DNA of 64,000 nt from Pseudomonas phenolilytica (GTDB taxonomy: Bacteria > Pseudomonadota > Gammaproteobacteria > Pseudomonadales > Pseudomonadaceae): NCBI RefSeq assembly GCF_021432765.1, contig NZ_CP058908.1:1442001-1506000 (forward strand). Direction: 5' to 3'. Both the position numbers and the translations under genes were made by a program. The notes under the pieces are model-generated. The model worked only from the letters and a program-made list of their open reading frames with translations. It did no database searches and was not told the origin of the DNA. Below are positions 52,160-62,508 of the stretch, one piece after another. Numbering within the stretch: position 1 is the first letter of the stretch; each line of letters starts with the position of its first letter.

Positions 52160-52585
52160 GTGAACCTGATTAAGAAGATCCTGGTAGCACAGACTGCCGT
52201 AGTGGCCCTGTGGGCAATGAGCGCTCAGGCTGCGACCGACGAAGCTATCGCCGAGCGTCTGAAGCCGGTGGGCGAAGTATGCGTACAAGGCCAAGAGTGT
52301 GCGGCGGCCGGTGGCGGCGCTGCGGCGGCGGCCGGTAGTGCGGCACGCAGCGGCGAAGAAATCTACGGCAAGTTCTGCACCGCTTGCCACGGCTCCGGCC
52401 TGCTCAACGCGCCGAAGAGCGGTGACTCCGCGGCCTGGAGCGCACGTGCCGACGCCAAGGGCGGGCTTGATGGTCTGCTCAAGAGCGCCATCAGCGGCAT
52501 CAATGCCATGCCGCCGAAAGGCACCTGTGGCGACTGCTCAGACGACGAGCTCAAGGGCGCCATCAAGCACATGTCCGGTCTCTGA
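52160..52585 (+). CDS. cycB: Cytochrome c5
   Basis: Periplasmic monohaem electron carrier. The 141-residue precursor has a signal peptide (cleavage near SAQA-ATDE at 24), an Ala/Gly-rich linker at about 48-62, the haem site C73-T-A-C76-H77, the axial Met in INAMPPKG near residue 117, and a Cys pair at 123 and 126 (CGDC), the disulfide typical of cytochrome c5. The start codon is GTG with GAGGGTGAAAG directly upstream. A TATACT box at 52098-52103 could be its -10 element. A hairpin follows the gene. Confidence 0.93.
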   Translation: MNLIKKILVAQTAVVALWAMSAQAATDEAIAERLKPVGEVCVQGQECAAAGGGAAAAAGSAARSGEEIYGKFCTACHGSGLLNAPKSGDSAAWSARADAKGGLDGLLKSAISGINAMPPKGTCGDCSDDELKGAIKHMSGL

Positions 52586-52610
52586 TCGACAGACGCTGAG
52601 CGTTGCACCG

Positions 52611-52636
52611 ACAAAGCCGCCTACGGGCGGCTTTGT
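52611..52636. terminator. Bidirectional terminator between cycB and xpt
   Basis: Perfect 11-bp stem ACAAAGCCGCC with GGCGGCTTTGT and a TACG tetraloop. The stem itself ends in CTTTGT on each strand, giving a short T run both ways; the position between two convergent genes supports the call. Confidence 0.8.
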
Positions 52637-52648
52637 CGTATCTGCACA

Positions 52649-54426
<1,778 letters not shown>

Positions 54427-54530
54427 GCGGATACCACACCCGCCGTCCGCTCGCGACGCCGCGGCGGGCGGCTGGGTGGTGCTGTCTATACTCGCTGAAC
54501 CCCAGCGCCATTAACTGCCGGAGAGAGCCC

Positions 54531-55697
54531 ATGAGTCATCGCATCGTCCTGCCGCGCCTGATGGAAATCGGCGCTGGCGCCAGCCAGCAGCTTGCCGTCG
54601 TGCTGCGCAGCCTGGGCTGCAGTCGCCCGCTGATCGTCACCGACCGCATGATGGTCGAGCTGGGCTATGTCGATCGCCTCGAAGAACAGCTGCAGGCGGC
54701 GGGAATCGCCAGTCAGCGCTTCGCCGACACGCTGCCGGAGCCTACCGCGGCGTCGATCCGCGCCGGCGTGCAGATGGTCCGCGATGGCGACTTCGATTCC
54801 ATCGTCGCCCTTGGCGGCGGCAGCCCGATCGACTCGGCCAAGGCCATCGGCATCCTCGGCCGCTACGGCGGCGAGATGCGCGACTATCGTTTCCCGCGTG
54901 ATGTGTGCGAGCCCGGCCTGCCGCTGATCGCCATTCCCACCACCGCCGGCACCGGCTCGGAAGCGACGCGCTTCACCATCATTACCGACGAAACCAGCGA
55001 CGAGAAAATGCTCTGCGCCGGTCTCGGTTTCATGCCGGTCGCCGCGCTGATCGACTACGAGCTGACCCTTTCGCTGCCGCCACGGGTCACCGCCGATACT
55101 GGTCTGGACGCGCTGACCCACGCCATCGAGGCGTACGTCAGCCGCAAGGCCAGCGGTTACAGCGATGCCCAGGCCCTGCAGGCCATGCGCCTGCTGGCGC
55201 CCAACCTGCGTACCGCCTTCCACGAAGCGGGCAACCGTGCCGCGCGCGAGGCGATGATGCTCGGCGCGACGCTGGCTGGCATCGCCTTCTCCAACGCCTC
55301 GGTGGCGCTGGTGCACGGCATGAGTCGGCCAATCGGTGCGTTTTTCCATGTGCCGCACGGGCTGTCGAACGCCATGCTGCTGCCGGCGGTCACCGCCTTC
55401 TCGATTCCTGCCGCGCCCGAGCGCTACGCCGATTGCGCCCGTGCGATGGGCGTTGCGGCACAGACCGACAGCGTCGAGGCCGCCAACCAGCGGCTGCTGG
55501 CTGAGTTGCAGGCGCTGAACCGTGAATTGCAGGTGCCGAGTCCCGGCCAGTACGGCATCGCCCGCGAGCGCTTCTTCGCATTGCGCGAGACGATGGCGCA
55601 GCAGGCGCTGGCGTCCGGTTCGCCGGGCAACAACCCGCGCGTGCCGACGCAGGCGGAAATCGTCGAGCTGTACGAGACGGTCTGGAACCAGGCGTGA
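54531..55697 (+). CDS. Iron-containing (group III) alcohol dehydrogenase
   Basis: The 388-residue protein has the NAD-binding GGGSPIDSAKAIGIL near 93 and PTTAGTGSEATRF near 138. The metal site is visible as Asp and His in LDALTHAIEAY, His in ALVHGMSRPIG and His in HVPHGLSNAM. The position that is a second His in FucO-like enzymes (VHGMAHPLG) is Arg here (VHGMSRPIG), a feature I recall from a subgroup of the family; it may alter substrate or metal use. GGAGAGAG lies 6 bases before the ATG. The substrate alcohol or aldehyde cannot be read from the sequence. It follows the GAPDH gene on the same strand. Confidence 0.9.
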   Translation: MSHRIVLPRLMEIGAGASQQLAVVLRSLGCSRPLIVTDRMMVELGYVDRLEEQLQAAGIASQRFADTLPEPTAASIRAGVQMVRDGDFDSIVALGGGSPIDSAKAIGILGRYGGEMRDYRFPRDVCEPGLPLIAIPTTAGTGSEATRFTIITDETSDEKMLCAGLGFMPVAALIDYELTLSLPPRVTADTGLDALTHAIEAYVSRKASGYSDAQALQAMRLLAPNLRTAFHEAGNRAAREAMMLGATLAGIAFSNASVALVHGMSRPIGAFFHVPHGLSNAMLLPAVTAFSIPAAPERYADCARAMGVAAQTDSVEAANQRLLAELQALNRELQVPSPGQYGIARERFFALRETMAQQALASGSPGNNPRVPTQAEIVELYETVWNQA

Positions 55698-55736
55698 ACG
55701 CCGGCGCCGCGCGGCGATCGTGGCCGTCGGCGCCGT

Positions 55737-56354
55737 TCACAGCACGTAGAACAGCACCGCGATGAAGTGCAGCAGGCTGCCGCCCATCACGAACAGGTGC
55801 CAGATGCCGTGCCAGTGGCGGAAGCGCTCGTCGAAGACGAAGAACACGATGCCCACCGTGTAGCAGATGCCGCCGGCCAGCAGCCAGGCGAAGCCCGCGC
55901 CGCCGAGCGCGGCGAGCAGCGGCTTGACCGCCACCAGGACGATCCAGCCCATCACCGCGTAGATCACCAGCGAGAGAATCCGCGCTTCCGAGCGTGGCTT
56001 GATCTCCTGCAGCATGCCGATCAACGCCAGGCTCCAGACCACGCCGAACAGCGTCCAGCCCCAGGGACCGGCCAGCGTGACCAGGCAGAATGGCGTATAG
56101 CTGCCGGCAATCAGCAGGTAGATCGACAGGTGATCGAGCTTGCGCATGATCACCTTCGCCCGCCCGCGCAGGCTGTGGTAGAGGGTGGAGATGCTGTAGA
56201 GCAGCACCAGGCTGAGGCCGTAGATCGCCACGCTGACTATCTCGGCGAGCGATCCGCCGAGCGTGGCCAGCACTTGCAGCCAGATGGCGCCCAGGCTGGC
56301 GAGTACGGCACCGACCAGGTGCGTCCAGGCGTTGAAGCGTTCGCCGTGGTACAT
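55737..56354 (-). CDS. Hemolysin III family membrane protein (YqfA/PAQR-like)
   Basis: A 205-residue protein with seven hydrophobic segments. The PAQR-superfamily residues are present: the N-terminal GERFNAWTHLVGAVLA, the Ser and His in STLYHSL near 60, the Asp in RKLDHLSIYLLIAGSYTP near 75, and two histidines in HWHGIWHLFVMGGSLLHF at the end. These bind a metal in relatives. Despite the family name, E. coli YqfA has no proven hemolytic action and is linked to membrane lipid homeostasis. Start 56354 (MYHGERF) is conserved; upstream in-frame sequence is rich in Cys and unlike the family. Confidence 0.93.
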   Translation of the reverse strand: MYHGERFNAWTHLVGAVLASLGAIWLQVLATLGGSLAEIVSVAIYGLSLVLLYSISTLYHSLRGRAKVIMRKLDHLSIYLLIAGSYTPFCLVTLAGPWGWTLFGVVWSLALIGMLQEIKPRSEARILSLVIYAVMGWIVLVAVKPLLAALGGAGFAWLLAGGICYTVGIVFFVFDERFRHWHGIWHLFVMGGSLLHFIAVLFYVL

Positions 56355-56530
56355 CGGGGGGGTCTCCGCGCAGATGCGACAGGCCCAGCATGCCGCGTCC
56401 GCATGACCGGATACAGTCAAATCGATGAACGATCAGCGAAATGGACCAGATGGCGGCGCCGCGTTGTGCCCGCGCGAGGGCTTCGTTGCTCCGTCGACGC
56501 GCGGCTGCGCCGACCTCGCGCCGCCTGTCG

Positions 56531-58540
56531 TCAGCGCTTGAGCATCGCGCGCATCGCTGCCAGTGCGTCGTTGCCACGCGCGGCCTTCACTTCCACCGGC
56601 GCGTCTTCCTGGCCTTCCCATTCCAGGTCTTCGGGCGGCAGTTCGTCGAGGAACCGGCTGGGCATGCATTCGATGATTTCGCCGTACTGCTTGCGCTTGG
56701 CGGCGAAGGTCATCGCCAGGTTCTGCCGCGCGCGGGTGATGCCGACATAGGCCAGGCGGCGTTCTTCCTCGATGGTGTCGGCTTCGATGCTGGAGCGGTG
56801 CGGGAGGATTTCCTCCTCCATGCCCATGATGAACACGTAGGGAAACTCCAGGCCCTTGCTCGCGTGCAGGGTCATCATCTGCACGCCCTCGGCGCCTTCT
56901 TCCTCTTCCTGCTGGCGTTCGAGCATGTCGCGCAGCACCAGCTTGGCGATGGCCTCCTCGATGGTCATCTCGCCTTCCTCGTCGCGCTCCAGAGTGTTCT
57001 TCAGCGCGTCGATGAGGAACCAGACGTTGCCCATGCGGAAGTCCGCGGCCTTGTCGCTGGAGGTCTGGCTGCGCACCCAGGTCTCGTAGTCGATGTCCAT
57101 GACCATGCTGCGCAACGCGGCGATGGGGTCGTTCTGCGCGCACTGCTGGCGCAGGTTGTCCATGTAGCGCTTGAAGCGCGCCAGGCGGTCGGTGAAGCGG
57201 CTGTCCATCAGCTCGCCGAGGCCGATCTCGTCGCAGGCGGCGTACATGGAAATCTTGCGCGCGCTGGCATAGTTGCCGAGCTTTTCCAAAGTGGTCGAAC
57301 CGATCTCGCGGCGCGGCACGTTGATCACCCGCAGGAAGGCGTTGTCGTCGTCCGGGTTGACCAGCAGGCGGAAGTAGCTCATCAGGTCCTTCACTTCCTG
57401 GCGGCTGAAAAAGCTGGTGCCGCCGGACAGCCGATAGGGTATCTGGTGGTGCTGCAGCTTCAGCTCGATCAGCTTGGCCTGGTAGTTGCCGCGGTAGAGG
57501 ATGGCGAAATCGCTGTAGGGCCGCTGGGTTCGCAGATGCAGCGTGAGGATTTCCATCGCCACGCGCTCGGCCTCGGCTTCTTCGTTGCGGCAGCGGATCA
57601 CGCGGATCGGGTCGCCATGGCCCATTTCCGACCACAGCTGCTTCTCGAAGGCGTGCGGGTTGTTGGAGATCAGCACGTTGGCGCATTTGAGGATGCGGCT
57701 GGTGGAGCGGTAGTTCTGCTCCAGCATCACCACCTTCAGCGAGGGAAAGTCTTCCTTCAGCTGCATCAGGTTTTCCGGCCGCGCGCCGCGCCAGGCATAG
57801 ATCGACTGGTCGTCGTCGCCCACCACGGTGAAGTGCGCGCGCTGCTGCACCAGCAGTTTGACCAGCAGGTACTGGCTGGCGTTGGTGTCCTGGTATTCGT
57901 CCACCAACATGTAGCGCACCTTGTTGCGCCACTTCTCCAGCACCTCGGGGTGGTCCTGGAAGAGCTTCACCGGCTGCATGATCAGGTCGTCGAAATCCAC
58001 CGCGTTGTACGCCTTGAGCGTGCGCTGGTAGTGGGTGTAGACGACGGCGGCGGTCTGCTCCTTGGGGTTGCGCGCGCTGGCCAGCGCTTCCTCGGGGGTG
58101 ACCAGGTCGTTCTTCCAGCTGCCGATGTAGTGCTTGATCTCGTCTACGCCGTCATCGCCGGCGTATTCCTTCTGCATGATGTCGCTCAGCAGCGCCTTGA
58201 TGTCGCCTTCGTCGAAGATCGAAAAGCCCGGCTTGTACCCCAGATGGACATATTCCTTGCGGATGATGTTCAGGCCCAGGTTGTGGAAGGTCGATACCGT
58301 CAGGCCCTTGCCTTCGCCGCCGCGCAGCAGGCTGCTGACGCGCTCCTTCATCTCGCGCGCGGCCTTGTTGGTGAAGGTCACTGCGACGATGTACTGCGCG
58401 CGGATGCCGCATTGCTGGATCAGGTAGGCGATCTTGCGGGTGATCACGCTGGTCTTGCCGGAGCCGGCGCCGGCGAGCACCAGCATCGGGCCGCCGACGT
58501 AGTTCACGGCTTCCTGCTGCCGGGGATTGAGTCGGGACAT
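56531..58540 (-). CDS. rep: ATP-dependent DNA helicase Rep
   Basis: Superfamily I 3'-5' helicase that helps replication forks through protein blocks. The 669-residue protein begins MSRLNPRQQEAVNYV and has the UvrD/Rep motifs: Walker A VLAGAGSGKTSVI near 21-33, motif Ia TFTNKAAREMKER, motif II VDEYQDTNASQY, motif III VGDDDQSIYAWRGA, motif IV QNYRST and motif VI YVGITRARQNL. Length and the GSTTLEKLG region fit Rep better than UvrD. In P. aeruginosa rep also lies near xpt, with a GGDEF-EAL gene next to it as here. Confidence 0.96.
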   Translation of the reverse strand: MSRLNPRQQEAVNYVGGPMLVLAGAGSGKTSVITRKIAYLIQQCGIRAQYIVAVTFTNKAAREMKERVSSLLRGGEGKGLTVSTFHNLGLNIIRKEYVHLGYKPGFSIFDEGDIKALLSDIMQKEYAGDDGVDEIKHYIGSWKNDLVTPEEALASARNPKEQTAAVVYTHYQRTLKAYNAVDFDDLIMQPVKLFQDHPEVLEKWRNKVRYMLVDEYQDTNASQYLLVKLLVQQRAHFTVVGDDDQSIYAWRGARPENLMQLKEDFPSLKVVMLEQNYRSTSRILKCANVLISNNPHAFEKQLWSEMGHGDPIRVIRCRNEEAEAERVAMEILTLHLRTQRPYSDFAILYRGNYQAKLIELKLQHHQIPYRLSGGTSFFSRQEVKDLMSYFRLLVNPDDDNAFLRVINVPRREIGSTTLEKLGNYASARKISMYAACDEIGLGELMDSRFTDRLARFKRYMDNLRQQCAQNDPIAALRSMVMDIDYETWVRSQTSSDKAADFRMGNVWFLIDALKNTLERDEEGEMTIEEAIAKLVLRDMLERQQEEEEGAEGVQMMTLHASKGLEFPYVFIMGMEEEILPHRSSIEADTIEEERRLAYVGITRARQNLAMTFAAKRKQYGEIIECMPSRFLDELPPEDLEWEGQEDAPVEVKAARGNDALAAMRAMLKR

Positions 58541-58745
58541 GGACGTTCGGGTTGTGGAAGGCGGGGCGCGAGTTTAGCAGGCCAGCGCCGGGAAGCGGCT
58601 CGCTCACGACCGATCGGCGGCCGATCGGCTGGCGGGCCTTGGTAAATGAGATTATTCCTTTATCTTGTCGAGCCGGCCCGCTCGCGCAGGCTGGTCCGAC
58701 AGCGGACGTTTCCTGCGTCCATCTCACCACGCTCCGGGAGGCTGC

Positions 58746-60398
58746 TTGTCCGCGTCCATCGCACCCCTGTCACTGTTGCTGCTGGCCGAGCGCCCCGAGT
58801 GGGCGACACAGCTGCGTGGCTGCCTGGAGCAGCTGGCGGATGCGCCGGCGCTGCTGGTTGCCCCGGACTGGGCGACGGCGCGGGCCACGCTGGACGATAG
58901 CGCCCGCGGCCTGCTGCTGACGACGCCAGCCTGTCGGCCGCCCGCGCACGAATGCCCCTGGCCGGTGATCCTGCTGCTCGATGCCGAGCCGGCCGAAGTA
59001 CCGGAAGGCGTACTCGACTGGCTGGTGCGCGACCAGTTCAGTGCTGACGTGCTGCGTCGCTGCCTGCGCTATGCACGCGAGCGCTGCCGGCTGCAGGGCT
59101 CGTTGCAGCGCCTGAGCGAGTACGACCCATACACCGGCGTGGTCAATCGCCAGGGCTTCCAGGCCCTGCTGATGGCGGCGCTGGCCGAGCACCAGGGGCG
59201 CGGGCTGGTGCTCGGCTATCTGGATCTGGACGACTTTCGCCACGTCAACGACTCGCTCGGCCACCAGGCCGGGGATCGGCTGATGCTGCAGATCGTCGCG
59301 CGCCTGCAGGCGCAGCTGGAGGAGGGTGATGCCCTGGGACGGCTGGGCGGCGACGAGTTCGCCCTGCTGCTGGACGTGCGCGAACGGCCACGCCGCGCCG
59401 CCGAGATGGCCGATCGTCTGGTCGAAGCGCTCGCCGAACCCTACTGGGTCGACGGCGAGAGCCTGATGCTCGGCTGCAGCCTGGGGCTGGCGTCGGCGCG
59501 TCCGGGCATTGGCGCCGACCCGCTGATGTGGCATGCGCAGAGCGCCATGCGCCAGGCCAAGTCCCGCCAGGGGTGCACCTGGCAACTGTACGACGAGCAG
59601 GCCAGTCGCGGCGCGCGCGGCCTCGCCGAGCTGGAGAGCGAGCTGCGCAAGGCCCTGCGTCGTGGCGAGCTGGAGCTGCACTACCAGCCGCGCCTGTGCC
59701 TGAGCAGCGGGCGGATTCTCGGGCTGGAGGCGCTGGTGCGCTGGGCACACCCGGAGCGCGGCCTGCTGACGCCCGAAGCGTTCATTCCGCTGGCCGAGGA
59801 GAGCGGGCTGATCGTTCCGCTCGGCTACTGGGTCATCGCCCGCGCCCTGCATGACCTGCAGGCGTTGCGTGCGCAGGGTGGCGATGCGCTGCACATGGCG
59901 ATCAACCTGTCGTTCCGCCAGTTCCAGGACAGCCAGCTGCTGGCGACGCTCAGCCGGCTGATCGAGGAATGCGGCATCGATCCGCACTGGCTGGAATTCG
60001 AGCTGACCGAAACGGCGGTGATGCGCCGCAGCGAGCAGGTTCGGCGCACCATGGAAACCTTGCGCAAGCTCGGCGTGCGGTTTTCCCTGGACGATTTCGG
60101 CACCGGCTTCTCGTCGTTCGTGCACCTCTCCAGCCTGCCGATCGCGCTGTTGAAGATCGACAAGAGCTTTGTCGCCGGCATGGAGGGCAACCGCCGGCTG
60201 GTGCATGCGATGGTCAACCTCGCCCGCGACCTGCAGCTGGAAATCGTCGCCGAAGGGGTGGAAACCGCCGCGCAGCTGGAGCAGCTCAAGCGCTTCGGTG
60301 CGCACCAGATCCAGGGCTATCTGGTCAGCCGGCCGCTGCCGCTGGCCGAGCTGGCGGTCTTCATGCGCGGCGAGCGCCGCGCCGGGCTGGCGCACTGA
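58746..60398 (+). CDS. GGDEF-EAL cyclic-di-GMP protein (ProE/PA5295-like)
   Basis: A 550-residue cytoplasmic protein with three parts. The N-terminal 110 residues (PLSLLLLAERPEWATQLRGCL...) look like a degenerate receiver without a clear phosphoacceptor site. The GGDEF domain has an intact GGDEF at 201-205, but the inhibitory site five residues before it reads EEGD rather than RxxD. The EAL domain is complete: LEALVRWAHPERG, AINLSFRQF, ELTETAVM, LDDFGTGFSSF, KIDKSFV, VAEGVET and QIQGYLVSRPLP. Phosphodiesterase activity is therefore likely, cyclase activity possible. The start is TTG 58746, with GGGAGG 4 bases upstream. The ortholog beside rep in P. aeruginosa is the phosphodiesterase ProE. 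Confidence 0.9.
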   Translation: MSASIAPLSLLLLAERPEWATQLRGCLEQLADAPALLVAPDWATARATLDDSARGLLLTTPACRPPAHECPWPVILLLDAEPAEVPEGVLDWLVRDQFSADVLRRCLRYARERCRLQGSLQRLSEYDPYTGVVNRQGFQALLMAALAEHQGRGLVLGYLDLDDFRHVNDSLGHQAGDRLMLQIVARLQAQLEEGDALGRLGGDEFALLLDVRERPRRAAEMADRLVEALAEPYWVDGESLMLGCSLGLASARPGIGADPLMWHAQSAMRQAKSRQGCTWQLYDEQASRGARGLAELESELRKALRRGELELHYQPRLCLSSGRILGLEALVRWAHPERGLLTPEAFIPLAEESGLIVPLGYWVIARALHDLQALRAQGGDALHMAINLSFRQFQDSQLLATLSRLIEECGIDPHWLEFELTETAVMRRSEQVRRTMETLRKLGVRFSLDDFGTGFSSFVHLSSLPIALLKIDKSFVAGMEGNRRLVHAMVNLARDLQLEIVAEGVETAAQLEQLKRFGAHQIQGYLVSRPLPLAELAVFMRGERRAGLAH

Positions 60399-60417
60399 GC
60401 CAACCCGACGCCTTGCG

Positions 60418-62391
60418 TCAGCGCACCATGTGCAGGAAGTGCATGTGTTTCTCGTACTGGTCGAGGATGTCGCCGATCACGCCCTCGCGGCTCCAGCCCA
60501 TCACGTCGTAGTCCTGGCCGCCTTCCTTGAGGTGCACCTCGGCGCGGAAGTACTTGCGCTCGCCGGGCTCGTCGTCCTCGCTGCGCGGCACGAAGCTGGG
60601 CATCACGTAGGCGCGTGGCCGCACCTCGTAGAGGAAGTCGGGCTCGCCCTCGTGGACGATTTCGATGCGGATGCGCTGGTCCTCGCCCTCGCTGACCGTG
60701 GCGCCGTAGCCCTGCTTGCGAATTTCCTCGGCAACCGCCTCACAGGCCGGACGCACCACTTCGGCAATGAAGCGCACCACATGGCGGCGTCGCGGAAACA
60801 TCGTCAGATTGCGCAGGCGGCGCTGCCAGTCGCTGTAGGCGCGCGGCGTGGCTGGCGAGGTGGTGATCGCCTGGTAGCGCAGGCCCTGCTTGGTCGCATC
60901 GATACGCAGCGCCTTGAGCAGGCCCCACATCGAGCAGAGCAGCGCGAGCGCAAAGGGCAGCGCGCTGGCAATGGTGGCCGTCTGCAACGCGGTGAGGCCG
61001 TCGGCCAGCAGCAGCGCAATGGCCACGCCGGCCATCAGCATGGCCCAGAAGATGCGCTGGCGCGCCGGGGTGTTGTCATTGCCGCCGGAAGCCAGCATGT
61101 CGACCACCATGGCGCCGGAATCCGCCGAGGTGACGAAGAACACCACCACCATGACGATCGCCAGCAGCGACAGCAGCCCGGAGAAGGGAAAGTGCTCGAG
61201 GAAGGCGAACAGCGCCAGCGAGCTGTCGCGCTCGATGGCTTCGCCGAGGCTGCTGACGTTTTCCCAGAGGATCATGTGGATCGCCGTGTCGCCGAACACC
61301 GTCATCCACAGCAGGGTGAATGCGGTCGGCACCAGCAGCACGCCGGCCACGAACTCGCGGATCGTCCGTCCGCGCGAGATGCGCGCGATGAACAGGCCGA
61401 CGAAGGGTGACCAGGCCAGCCACCAGCCCCAGTAGAACAGCGTCCAGCCGCCGATCCAGTCGTTCGGCTCGTAGGCGTACAGGTTGAAAGTCTTGTTGAC
61501 GATGTCCGCCAGGTAGCTGCCGGTGTTCTGCACGAACGTCTGCAGGATGAACACCGTCGGCCCGACGATCATCACCAGCACCATCAGCAGCACCGCCAGC
61601 GACAGGTTCAGCTCGGACAGCCGGCGTACGCCCTTGTCCAGTCCGCTGACTACCGAGAGCGTGGCCAGCGCCATGGTCGCCAGGATCAGCGTAATCTGCA
61701 CCGGGAGCGAGATCGGCAGGCCGTAGAGGTGGTTCAGGCCGGTGTTGATCTGGGTGACGCCCAGGCCCAGCGAGGTAGCCACGCCAAGCACGGTGCTGAT
61801 GATCGCGAAGGTATCCACCGCATGCCCGATGGGCCCGTGGATACGCTCGCCGATCAGCGGATACAGCGCCGAGCGCAGTGCCAGCGGCAGACCGTGGCGG
61901 TAGGCGAAGTAGGCCAGGATCATCGCCACGATGGCGTAGATCGACCAGGCATGCAGGCCCCAGTGGAAGAAAGTGATCTTCATCGCCTCGCGCGCGGCGA
62001 GCACGCTGCCGCCTTCACCGACCGGTGGCGAGAGGAAGTGCATTACCGGTTCGGCGACGCCGAAGAACATCAGGCCGATGCCCATGCCGGCGGAAAACAG
62101 CATGGCGAACCAGGTGGTACGTGAGTAGTCGGGTTCGCTGTGGTCGGGGCCGAGCTTGATGTCGCCGTAGCGGCTGAGCGCCAGCAGCACCACCATCAGC
62201 AGGATCAGCGCAACGGCGAGGATGTACAGCCAGCTGAGGTGGGCGACGATCCACGCCTGGGTCGTGCTGAACAGCGACTGCGCGTGTTTCGGCAGGGCGA
62301 CGCTGTAGATCACCAGCGCCAGGATGATGAATGCCGAGCTGTAGAAGACCGGCGGATTGATGGTTGTAGCGGAAGACCTTCTTGCCTCCAT
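60418..62391 (-). CDS. betT: BCCT-family choline/betaine transporter with C-terminal regulatory tail
   Basis: A 657-residue transporter with 12 hydrophobic segments. The BCCT signature is clear: FSAGMGIGLMFFGVAEPVMHF near 120 with the sodium-site Gly-rich stretch, FFHWGLHAWSIYAIV near 160, and the Trp-rich WTLFYWGWWLAWSPFVGLFIARISRGRTIREF near 330. After the last membrane segment is a hydrophilic tail of about 150 residues, which in BetT-type carriers senses osmotic stress. The start at 62391 has AAGGAG 6 bases upstream. Proton- or sodium-coupled choline uptake is likely, but no betAB genes are in the window. It converges on the GGDEF-EAL gene across 19 bp. Confidence 0.93.
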   Translation of the reverse strand: MEARRSSATTINPPVFYSSAFIILALVIYSVALPKHAQSLFSTTQAWIVAHLSWLYILAVALILLMVVLLALSRYGDIKLGPDHSEPDYSRTTWFAMLFSAGMGIGLMFFGVAEPVMHFLSPPVGEGGSVLAAREAMKITFFHWGLHAWSIYAIVAMILAYFAYRHGLPLALRSALYPLIGERIHGPIGHAVDTFAIISTVLGVATSLGLGVTQINTGLNHLYGLPISLPVQITLILATMALATLSVVSGLDKGVRRLSELNLSLAVLLMVLVMIVGPTVFILQTFVQNTGSYLADIVNKTFNLYAYEPNDWIGGWTLFYWGWWLAWSPFVGLFIARISRGRTIREFVAGVLLVPTAFTLLWMTVFGDTAIHMILWENVSSLGEAIERDSSLALFAFLEHFPFSGLLSLLAIVMVVVFFVTSADSGAMVVDMLASGGNDNTPARQRIFWAMLMAGVAIALLLADGLTALQTATIASALPFALALLCSMWGLLKALRIDATKQGLRYQAITTSPATPRAYSDWQRRLRNLTMFPRRRHVVRFIAEVVRPACEAVAEEIRKQGYGATVSEGEDQRIRIEIVHEGEPDFLYEVRPRAYVMPSFVPRSEDDEPGERKYFRAEVHLKEGGQDYDVMGWSREGVIGDILDQYEKHMHFLHMVR

Positions 62392-62508
62392 GCTGCGCTC
62401 CTTCGTGGGTCTGGGGAGTGGCCGCCTGTGGCGAAAGCGCACCAATCTAACATAGACAACGAAACGGCCCTGGTGTCTACGGCGCGCTTGCCGGCGCCGC
62501 GCAGCGTG

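Noticed and set aside
58770..60395. A 541-codon minus-strand frame opposite the GGDEF-EAL gene
   Set aside because: The plus-strand protein has all family motifs; the antisense product has none.
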